Shown here piece after piece: positions 29,356 to 35,908 of a stretch of DNA of 64,000 nucleotides; position 1 is the stretch's first letter, and every line of letters begins with the position of its first letter. Where the stretch lies: contig NZ_CP154855.1 of NCBI RefSeq assembly GCF_047302425.1, positions 2,728,001-2,792,000 on the forward strand, read 5' to 3'. The notes under the pieces are model-generated. The model saw only the letters and a program-made list of their open reading frames with translations. It was not told the origin of the DNA and ran no database searches. This stretch comes from Oceanitalea sp047302425 (GTDB lineage: Bacteria; Actinomycetota; Actinomycetes; Actinomycetales; Actinomycetaceae). Both the position numbers and the translations under genes were made by a program.

Positions 29356-31743
29356 TTAGTGGTGCGCTCCCACGGCCTCCTCGGAGTGGTCAGCAGCCCG
29401 CGCAGTGCGGCCCGACTGGACCTGCGGGGCGCCGTGTGCCGCGGCGGTGCTGGCCTCGGGGCTGAGGTCCAGGCGGCGCAGCAGCTGGGCGTTGAGCGCG
29501 ACGACGATGGTCGACAGGGACATGAGGATCGCGCCGACCGACATGGGCAGGACGAACCCGACCGGTGCCAGCACGCCCGCGGCGAGCGGGACGGCGGCGA
29601 TGTTGTAGCCGGCGGCCCACCACAGGTTCTGCTTCATCTTGCGGTATCCGGCGCGGGAGAGCTGGATGACCGACAGGACCGAGCGTGGGTCGTCCGAGGC
29701 GAGGATGACGCCGGCGGAGGCGATCGCCACGTCGGTGCCCGCGCCGATGGCGATGCCGACGTCGGCCTGGGCCAGCGCGGGAGCGTCGTTGACGCCGTCC
29801 CCGACCATGGCCACGGTGCGGCCCTCGTGCTGCAACTGGGCGACCTTCTCGCTCTTGTCCTCCGGGCGCACCTGGGCAAAGACCTGGTCGATGCCCAGCT
29901 CGGCGGCCACGGCCCGGGCCACCGGCTCGGCGTCACCGGTGATCATGACGACCCGGATGCCCAGCTGGTGCAGGGCGTCGATCGCCTGACGCGACTCCTC
30001 GCGGACCTCATCGGCCAACGCAACGGCACCGGCCACCTGCCCGTCGATGATCACGTGCAGGACGGTGGCACCGGCCTGGGACCACGGCGCTGTCGCGGGC
30101 AGCGGCTCGGCGCCGTGCTGGGAGAGCAGCGCTGGCCCGCCGACCTGGACCTCACGGTCCTCGACGGTGGCGCGCACCCCGACGGCGGTTGCGGCACGGA
30201 AGTTGCTGGCCCGCGGCACCTGCAGGCCGCGGTGCTCGGCGGCCGCGACGATCGCCCGGGCGAGCGGGTGCTCGCTCTCGGCCTCGGCGGCCGCCGCCAG
30301 ACGCAGCAGCTCCTCCGTCTCATACCCGCCGGTTGCCGTGATGTTGGTCAGGGCCGGCTCGCCCTTGGTCAGGGTGCCCGTCTTGTCGAACAGCACGGTG
30401 TCGACCACGCGCATCCGCTCCAGGGCGCCGCGGTCCTTTACGAGCACCCCTCCGCGGGCGGCGCGCTCGGTGGATATGGACACCACCAGCGGAATCGCCA
30501 GGCCCAGGGCATGGGGGCAGGCGATGACCAGGACGGTGATCGCCCGGACCAGTGCGCTCTCCGGAACCCCGAACGACAACCACACTGCCGCGGTGATGAC
30601 CGCGGCGATGAGCGCGTACCAGAACAGCCAGCCGGCGGCCTTGTCCGCCAGGAGCTGGGCGCGGCTGGTGGAGGCCTGCGCCTCTGCCACCAGCCGCTGG
30701 ATGCCGGCCAGGGCGGTGTCCTCCCCCACGGCCGAGACCCGCACCCGCAGCGCGTTGTCGGTGGCCACCGTGCCGGCAACGACGTGGTCCCCCACGGTGC
30801 GGAGCACCGGGCGGGACTCACCGGTGATCATCGACTCGTCCACGTCTGCGCCGCCGTCGACGACCTCACCGTCGGCCGGCACCCGCCCGCCCGGGCGCAC
30901 GATGACCACGTCACCAAGACGAAGATCGGCAGGGTCGACCGTGACGACCTGGTCCCCCTCCACTCGCTCGGCCTGGTCCGGGAGCAGCGCGGCCAGGGAG
31001 TCCAGCGCGGAGGACGTCTGGGCCAAGGAGCGCATCTCCAGCCAGTGGCCCAGCAGCATGATGACCACGAGCAGCGCCAGCTCCCACCAGAAGTCCAGCT
31101 CGTGGGAGAAGAATCCCAGGCTGGCCCCCAGGGAGGCGACGAAGGCGACGGTGATCGCCATCCCGATGAGCAGCATCATGCCCGGCTTGCGGGAGCGCAG
31201 CTCGTCGACCGCGCCGGTGAGGAATGGGCGCCCACCCCACAGGTAGATCACCGTGCCCAGGACCGGGGAGACCCACTCCACCCCCGGAACGTCGGGCAGC
31301 GTGTACCCGAGCAGGTCGGCGAACATCCCGTTGAGCAGCACCGTGGGCACCGCCAGGACGAGCATGATCCAGAACAGGCGACGGAACATGCCCACATGGT
31401 CGCCATGGTCGCCATGACCGGCGTGACCGGCGTGAGCGTCGTGGTCGGCGTGAGCGTCGTGGTCGGCGTGAGCGTCGTGGTCGGCGTGAGCGTCGTGCCC
31501 ACCATGCCCGCCGTCGTGGCCGGTGTGTTTGCCGTGCCCATGGTGCGCGGCCGAGTCGTGGCCTGCGGCGGTCAGCGGGTCGGTGACACCCACGCCGTCA
31601 GTGGGTATCGCCTGCCCGTGCGTGGTCTCGTGCCCCTCGTGTCCGCCCCCGTCACCGTGAGCCGAGTCGTGGTGAGCGTGTGCGGCCTCGTGGTCCTCGC
31701 GTGGCGGGTGCCCTGCGTGATCGTGACCCGGTGGCGTACCCAT
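29356..31743 (-). CDS. copB: CopB-type copper P1B-ATPase with His-rich N-terminus
   Basis: 795 residues, ATG 31743 with GAGGGG 6 bases upstream. The first ~115 residues are about one-third His, including DHDAHA repeats. Motifs: TGESRPV, transmembrane metal motif CPH (IACPHALGLAIPL, ~410), DKTGTLTKG (~452), GDGVNDAPALAQADVGIAIG (~645) and the MxxS region of the last helices. CPH places it in P1B-3 (CopB-like, Cu(II)/Cu(I) export). It is divergent from a redox cluster, with a CsoR-like box in between. The symbol is by family type, not demonstrated orthology. Confidence 0.92.
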   Translation of the reverse strand: MGTPPGHDHAGHPPREDHEAAHAHHDSAHGDGGGHEGHETTHGQAIPTDGVGVTDPLTAAGHDSAAHHGHGKHTGHDGGHGGHDAHADHDAHADHDAHADHDAHAGHAGHGDHGDHVGMFRRLFWIMLVLAVPTVLLNGMFADLLGYTLPDVPGVEWVSPVLGTVIYLWGGRPFLTGAVDELRSRKPGMMLLIGMAITVAFVASLGASLGFFSHELDFWWELALLVVIMLLGHWLEMRSLAQTSSALDSLAALLPDQAERVEGDQVVTVDPADLRLGDVVIVRPGGRVPADGEVVDGGADVDESMITGESRPVLRTVGDHVVAGTVATDNALRVRVSAVGEDTALAGIQRLVAEAQASTSRAQLLADKAAGWLFWYALIAAVITAAVWLSFGVPESALVRAITVLVIACPHALGLAIPLVVSISTERAARGGVLVKDRGALERMRVVDTVLFDKTGTLTKGEPALTNITATGGYETEELLRLAAAAEAESEHPLARAIVAAAEHRGLQVPRASNFRAATAVGVRATVEDREVQVGGPALLSQHGAEPLPATAPWSQAGATVLHVIIDGQVAGAVALADEVREESRQAIDALHQLGIRVVMITGDAEPVARAVAAELGIDQVFAQVRPEDKSEKVAQLQHEGRTVAMVGDGVNDAPALAQADVGIAIGAGTDVAIASAGVILASDDPRSVLSVIQLSRAGYRKMKQNLWWAAGYNIAAVPLAAGVLAPVGFVLPMSVGAILMSLSTIVVALNAQLLRRLDLSPEASTAAAHGAPQVQSGRTARAADHSEEAVGAHH
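31432..31500 (-). repeat. 18-bp tandem repeat in the His-rich region of the CopB-type ATPase
   Basis: gtgagcgtcgtggtcggc repeats at 31432, 31450 and 31468, then a partial copy from 31486 to 31500. On the coding strand each unit encodes Asp-His-Asp-Ala-His-Ala. Near-identical units suggest recent slippage expansion of the metal-binding tail. Confidence 0.9.
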
Positions 31744-31769
31744 GGCAACCCCTCATTCCATCGTTCGGC

Positions 31770-31786
31770 ATACCTCTAGAGGGTAT
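31770..31786. promoter_or_regulatory. CsoR-type operator in the copB/redox divergent region
   Basis: ATACCTCTAGAGGGTAT, a nearly perfect palindrome with TACC-N7-GGTA spacing, 27 bases before the CopB-type ATPase start. It has the same half-sites and 15-bp spacing as the boxes at copZ (38663) and csoR (35866). Probably bound by the CsoR at 35.5 kb to derepress on copper. Confidence 0.6.
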
Positions 31787-31940
31787 CTCTATCGACCGTA
31801 AAGGCGACCGGGCGGCGGTCCATTCCCGATTTGCCCGCAAGGGGCAGAGATCTTCATCGGTTCTTCATGGAAGGTCGATCGATTGCCCCGGGCGGGCGGC
31901 CGATGCTCTTGGCAACACGGAAATCAATGGAAGAGGACTC

Positions 31941-32219
31941 GTGGCAGCAACAAACAACCCCACCGTGATCACCGTCGTCGAGGCGCCCGCCTGTCACTAC
32001 TGCGAGGACGCAGCCGCGGCCCTGGCCGAGCTCAGCGCCCGCTTCGACTTCCTGGTGCGGACCCTGGCGCGCGACTCCGACGAGGGACGCAGGCTCATCC
32101 TGCGGCACCGGCCGCCCATGGCGCCGCTGGTCCTGGTCGATGAGGAGTTCTTCAGCAGCGGACGCCTCCCGCGGCGGCGGCTGGAGAAGCTTCTCCAGCT
32201 GCGCGCGGCCGCGGCGTGA
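31941..32219 (+). CDS. Small glutaredoxin/thioredoxin-fold protein
   Basis: 92 residues from GTG 31941 after GAGGA. VITVVEAPACHYCEDAAAALAEL carries CHYC, a CxxC site at the fold's usual N-terminal position, and PPMAPLVLVDEEFFSSGRLP contains the cis-Pro region. Soluble, no signal peptide. It is 15 bases upstream of a CcdA-like gene, so a cytoplasmic thiol partner is plausible. The divergent gene is the CopB-type ATPase. Confidence 0.8.
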   Translation: MAATNNPTVITVVEAPACHYCEDAAAALAELSARFDFLVRTLARDSDEGRRLILRHRPPMAPLVLVDEEFFSSGRLPRRRLEKLLQLRAAAA

Positions 32220-32234
32220 GAAGGGACCCGGGCC

Positions 32235-33185
32235 GTGGGAAGTGAGCTCCTGACCACCGGCAGCGTCCTGGCCGCCTTCTTCGCCGGCGGCGTGGCCCTG
32301 TTCGCACCGTGCTGCATCGTCTTCCTCGCCCCCAGCTACCTGGCCGGGGCGGTGAAGAACCGCCGGTGGCGGATCCTGCCCCTGACGTTCGTGTTCGCCG
32401 CAGGCCTGGCCCTGGTGCTGGTCCCCATCACCCTCGGCGTCAGCATGCTGTCCGGGGCCATCAACCAGTACCACACCCAGCTCTACTGGGCCGGTGGCCT
32501 GCTGATGATCGCCCTGGCCGGGCTGTCCCTCTCGGGCACCATGTGGTCCCTGCCCCGCTTCCTGCGCGCACCGGACACCAGCCGCGGCGACGGCGCCAGC
32601 TTCTTCGCCCTCGGCGTCTTCTCCGGGATCGCCTCCAGCTGCTGCGCCCCCGTCCTGGCCGGCGTCATGACACTGTCGGTGCTCTCCGGGTCCGCCGCCG
32701 GCGGCGTGGCACTGGGCCTGGCGTTCGTCTTCGGGATGGTCTTCCCCCTCTTCGTCATGGCCCTGATCTGGGACAAGGCCCGCCTCGGGGACCGCCGCCT
32801 CTTCCAAGCACGGCTCATCAAGATCCGCCTCGGTGCACGCACCCTGGTCACCAACACCGTCAACCTCGCCGTCGCGATCGCCTTCGCCGTCATGGGCATC
32901 TGGGTCATCACCCTGGCCGGCAACGCCGAGATGACCGGCGGCGGGGCGGTGCAAAGCACGATCGGTGACTGGCTCGCCACCACGCTGAGCCGGCTGCAGG
33001 ACTGGCTCAGCCCCGTGCCCGAGCCCCTCCTCGGCGCGGGCCTCCTCGCCCTGGCGGGCGTGTTCGTGCTCTTCACCCTGCGCGACCGACGCACCCGGAC
33101 CCACCCGGCCACTGCCGATCCTGAGTTCCCCGCCGAGGCGCCCGCCTGCCACGACAGCCACGACACCGAAGGACTGCCCCGATGA
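32235..33185 (+). CDS. CcdA/DsbD-like transmembrane thiol-electron carrier
   Basis: 316 residues from GTG 32235. Six or more helices; Cys pairs in FAPCCIVFLAPSYLAG (helix 1) and IASSCCAPVLAGVM (helix 4) match the redox Cys of CcdA-like proteins, here CC rather than PC motifs. The C-terminal tail ends with a His/Cys segment (EAPACHDSHD) that may bind metal. It would pass electrons from a cytoplasmic thioredoxin to the following membrane-anchored protein. Overlaps the next gene by four bases. Confidence 0.85.
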   Translation: MGSELLTTGSVLAAFFAGGVALFAPCCIVFLAPSYLAGAVKNRRWRILPLTFVFAAGLALVLVPITLGVSMLSGAINQYHTQLYWAGGLLMIALAGLSLSGTMWSLPRFLRAPDTSRGDGASFFALGVFSGIASSCCAPVLAGVMTLSVLSGSAAGGVALGLAFVFGMVFPLFVMALIWDKARLGDRRLFQARLIKIRLGARTLVTNTVNLAVAIAFAVMGIWVITLAGNAEMTGGGAVQSTIGDWLATTLSRLQDWLSPVPEPLLGAGLLALAGVFVLFTLRDRRTRTHPATADPEFPAEAPACHDSHDTEGLPR

Positions 33186-33814
33186 CCACCAGCTCCACCC
33201 TCCACCCCAGCGCGAAGGACCGGGTCCGGCACAAGCACGCCGAGGAGAAGGCACGGGCCCAAGCAGCCGCAAGCAAGGCCCGCCGCCGGCGGATCCTGGG
33301 AATCTGCGCGCTCCTCGTGGTGGTCGCGGCCGCCGTCTACGCCCTGGCCACCTCCGGGACGGCCAGCTCCGAGGAGACTCGCCGCGCCCCGAACTTCACC
33401 CTGCCCACCACGGCCGGGACCACCGTAACCCTGTCCGAGCTCCGCGGGGAACCGGTCATCCTGTACTTCAACGAGGGCGCCGGCTGCGCCTCGTGCACCG
33501 TGCAGATGGCCGAGATCGAGAAGGAGCCCGGCTTCGCCGAGGCCGGCATCACGGTCCTGCCGATCGTCATGAACACCGCCGAGCAGATCCGCCTCGACAT
33601 GCGCCGCTACGGGGCCACCACCCCCTACCTGCTCGACGATGGCACGGTCTCCGAGGCCTACGGCACCCTCGGGACCGGGATGCACCCCGGGGTCCCCGGG
33701 CACGGGTTCGTCCTCATCGACGCCGAGGGCAACCAGGTCTGGCAGGGCGACTACCCCTCCATGTGGCTCGCCCCCCAGGACCTGCTGGACGAGGCACAAA
33801 CAAGGCTCCGCTGA
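33182..33814 (+). CDS. Membrane-anchored peroxiredoxin/TlpA-like protein
   Basis: 210 residues. A basic, Ala-rich cytoplasmic N-terminus (RVRHKHAEEKARAQAAASKARRRR) is followed by one anchor (ILGICALLVVVAAAVYALA). The AhpC/TSA-like domain has APNFTLPTTAG and the redox site FNEGAGCASC (CxxC). It then reads PVPGHGFVLIDAEGN-like. Last gene of the Grx-CcdA-Trx cluster and probably its exported redox effector, perhaps for copper-stressed thiols or cytochrome assembly. Function inferred. Confidence 0.8.
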   Translation: MTTSSTLHPSAKDRVRHKHAEEKARAQAAASKARRRRILGICALLVVVAAAVYALATSGTASSEETRRAPNFTLPTTAGTTVTLSELRGEPVILYFNEGAGCASCTVQMAEIEKEPGFAEAGITVLPIVMNTAEQIRLDMRRYGATTPYLLDDGTVSEAYGTLGTGMHPGVPGHGFVLIDAEGNQVWQGDYPSMWLAPQDLLDEAQTRLR

Positions 33815-33946
33815 CAGCGCCACTGGATGCGGTCCACCCGGTGCCGACCGACACCCAGACCTTGTCCATGGGCGAGCCATCCGCTCACGGGCTGACAGTG
33901 GCGCCGTCGATGGGGAGGTGGGCAAAAGTTGGTCTATGACATGTCC

Positions 33947-34537
33947 TCAGTCCGTGGCGCACAGCCGCTCTGCGGGCTCGTCGAAGGCCGGCACCGGGCG
34001 CGCCTCGGCCTCCTCCGGGGTCGCGGCCACCCCGTTCTCCGCGATGTCCTCGATGAGCCAGTCCATCTCGAAGATCTCGCGCCGCTGAGCCTCGCTGATC
34101 TCCACGGCGAGCTCGCACACCCGGACGTCCTCGATCCCGGCTCGCTCCGACCGCGTGATGGCCAGGGAGTGGTGGGGGATCATCGCGCGCATGAACGCGG
34201 AGTCGTCCACCGTGGCCTGGCTGCGGTCCAGCGCGGTCCCGCCCGCCAGCAGCCCGAGGCTGACCACGACGACGATGACGTTCGCCTTGGCGTTCTTGTA
34301 CATGTTGAGCATCCACGCGAGCATGACCAACCCCATCGCGCCGCCCATGGTCACCGCCATGAAGATGCGGCTCTGGCTGAAGCGCACGTGGCCCCACTCC
34401 CACGAGCCGACGAACATCACCCAGTACATGACGACCATCGCCGTCAAGAGCATCGCGGCGAACCGCAGGTACATCTTCACGTTCATGTTGCGCGAGCTGC
34501 TGTCGTGGTCCTCGTTCGGGTGTTCGTGCTCTTCCAT
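33947..34537 (-). CDS. DUF305-type membrane protein
   Basis: 196 residues from ATG 34537 (MEEHEHPNEDHD), with GGAGAG about 9 bases upstream. A His/Glu-rich N-terminus precedes three helices (YLRFAAMLLTAMVVMYWVMFV; IFMAVTMGGAMGLVMLAWML; VIVVVVSLGLLAGG). The C-terminal part has FMRAMIPHHSLAITRSERA, the M-x-x-HH signature of DUF305 proteins. The domain's His and Met residues are thought to bind copper. It lies downstream of a second DUF305 gene. Confidence 0.85.
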   Translation of the reverse strand: MEEHEHPNEDHDSSSRNMNVKMYLRFAAMLLTAMVVMYWVMFVGSWEWGHVRFSQSRIFMAVTMGGAMGLVMLAWMLNMYKNAKANVIVVVVSLGLLAGGTALDRSQATVDDSAFMRAMIPHHSLAITRSERAGIEDVRVCELAVEISEAQRREIFEMDWLIEDIAENGVAATPEEAEARPVPAFDEPAERLCATD

Positions 34538-34594
34538 CGCCAAACACTCTCCTCTCCATCAGGGCAGTGATCCTCATCGTTCACTCGCCTGTGC

Positions 34595-34618
34595 ATTCCT
34601 CGGCCCGTCCCGAGGAAT
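34595..34618 (-). terminator. Perfect 9-bp hairpin between the DUF305 genes
   Basis: ATTCCTCGG (34595-34603), six-base loop, CCGAGGAAT (34610-34618). It lies 58 bases upstream of the membrane DUF305 start, so it could be an attenuator or leader structure as well as a terminator. Confidence 0.5.
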
Positions 34619-34652
34619 GGCGGCGTCTCCAACAGCTGCTCCATCTCGCTGA

Positions 34653-34698
34653 GCCGGCGGGCGAACCTGGGGGGAATGCAGGTGGCTCGCCCGCCGGC
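34653..34698 (-). terminator. Hairpin after the DUF305 lipoprotein gene
   Basis: GCCGGCGGGCGA (34653-34664) pairs perfectly with TCGCCCGCCGGC (34687-34698) across a 22-base loop, ten bases downstream of the stop of the minus-strand DUF305 lipoprotein gene. No T-run. Confidence 0.55.
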
Positions 34699-34707
34699 GG
34701 ATCAACG

Positions 34708-35343
34708 TCACAGGCCCTGGAGGAGCTCCTCCATCTCGGCGATCTCGGCCTGCTGGTCATCGATGATCGTCTGCGCCAGGTCCAGCGCCTGGGGGTTCTC
34801 CCCGCCGTCGAGCTCGGCCTGGGCCATGTCCACCGCGCCACGGTGGTGGGCGATCATCAGCTCCAGGAACCGCTGATCGAACTCGGAACCGGACAGCGAC
34901 TCCAGCTCGCCCATGGCCTCCTCCTGGCTCATGCCCTCCATGTCCATGCCGCCGTGGTCCATACCCTCCATGCCGCCCATCGGGGAGGTCTCCTCCCCCC
35001 ACGTCTCGAGCCAGGACGTCATCTGCTCGATCTCCGGCCCCTGCGCGGCGGAGATCCGCTCCGCGAGGGAGCGCACCTCCTCGCTGCCGGCTTGCTCCAC
35101 GGCCAGGTCGGCCATCTCGATGGCGCCTTCGTGGTGCACGATCATCATCTGGGCGAACATCGTGTCCGCGTCGTTGTGCACGTCCTCGGCCTCCGTCTGC
35201 GAGGTGCTGTCGGTCCTCTCCTCCGCGGCGGTGCCCGCAGCCGGCTCCTCCGGAGTGGTCTGTTCGCCGTCGCCGCACGCGGCAAGGGAGAAAGTCAGCG
35301 CGATCCCGCCGGCAACGGCGGCGAGTCGGGTCCTGAGTGTCAC
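34708..35343 (-). CDS. DUF305-domain lipoprotein (putative copper-binding)
   Basis: 211 residues from GTG 35343, chosen because GGAG lies six bases upstream and the signal peptide then starts MTLRTRLAAVAG; an in-frame ATG is at 35355. Lipobox FSLAACGDG. The DUF305 domain is duplicated: FAQMMIVHHEGAIEMADLAV and FLELMIAHHRGAVDMAQAEL, each with M(M/I)xxHH. A Met/His/Gly-rich linker between them (SPMGGMEGMDHGGMDMEGMSQ) is typical of periplasmic copper binders. Probably exported to the membrane surface and lipidated by Lgt/LspA. Role in copper handling is inferred. Confidence 0.9.
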   Translation of the reverse strand: MTLRTRLAAVAGGIALTFSLAACGDGEQTTPEEPAAGTAAEERTDSTSQTEAEDVHNDADTMFAQMMIVHHEGAIEMADLAVEQAGSEEVRSLAERISAAQGPEIEQMTSWLETWGEETSPMGGMEGMDHGGMDMEGMSQEEAMGELESLSGSEFDQRFLELMIAHHRGAVDMAQAELDGGENPQALDLAQTIIDDQQAEIAEMEELLQGL

Positions 35344-35539
35344 GGGCGTCTCCATCTGCTCAAGGTCATCGACGGGCAGCAAGGCCCCAGCCGTAGCCAA
35401 CGGCCGACCCATCGTGTGGGGCTAACGGAGGCTAACCACGCCCGCCTCAGCGACACCCAGCCCAGCAGCGGCCCCACGGCGATTCTTCATCGACTCTTCA
35501 TCGCCCGTGCGGACCATGGAAGGCGTCGGTCAAGGTGGG

Positions 35540-35908
35540 TCAGCTGCGAACCAGTCGGGCGATGGCATCGGAGGCTTCCTTCAGCTTGGTCGCCTCCTCC
35601 TCACCGCCCGCCCGGGCGGCCTCCACCAGGCAGTGGGCCATGTGCTCATCGAGCAAGCCCAGCGCGAAGGACTGCAGTGCCCGGGAGGCAGCCGAGACCT
35701 GGGTGAGGATGTCGATGCAGTACTTGTCCTCCTCGACCATCTTGGCGATCCCGCGGACCTGGCCCTCGATGCGCCGCAACCGCAGCAGGTGGTCATCCTT
35801 CTGTGAGGTGTACCCGTTCACCGTCTCCGCCGCCTTCTCCGAGCCCAATCGTTCCACTCTGATCGTACCCGCGGGGGGTATCGGTCCGGGTCGTGGTGAG
35901 GTGGTCAT
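35540..35908 (-). CDS. csoR: CsoR-family copper-sensing repressor
   Basis: 122 residues as drawn from ATG 35908 (ATGA overlap with copA); a GTG at 35857 (VERLGSEKA) would give a more typical ~105. The helical core has HLLRLRRIEGQVRGIAKMVEEDKYCIDILTQV and LLDEHMAHCLVEA, containing the Cys-x(n)-HxxxC copper site of CsoR (YC..., H and C of EHMAHC). Cu(I) binding releases operator DNA. A CsoR-type box lies inside the extended 5' end (35866-35880), just upstream of the alternative start, so autoregulation from a second promoter is plausible. Confidence 0.93.
   Translation of the reverse strand: MTTSPRPGPIPPAGTIRVERLGSEKAAETVNGYTSQKDDHLLRLRRIEGQVRGIAKMVEEDKYCIDILTQVSAASRALQSFALGLLDEHMAHCLVEAARAGGEEEATKLKEASDAIARLVRS
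35866..35880. promoter_or_regulatory. CsoR-type operator at csoR 5' end
   Basis: TACCCGCGGGGGGTA, a 15-base TACC-N7-GGTA dyad, immediately upstream of the alternative csoR GTG (35857) and inside the annotated N-terminus. Same geometry as the copZ box. Confidence 0.5.

Noticed and set aside
31432..31500. CRISPR-like repetition
   Set aside because: Contiguous 18-bp units without spacers, in frame within a coding region; it is a protein repeat.
29359..31779. An 806-codon plus-strand open frame
   Set aside because: Antisense shadow of the CopB-type ATPase.
33815..33946. Terminator from the AGCGCCACTG/CAGTGGCGC inverted pair
   Set aside because: Arms are about 60 bases apart, too far for a normal terminator; possible but weak.
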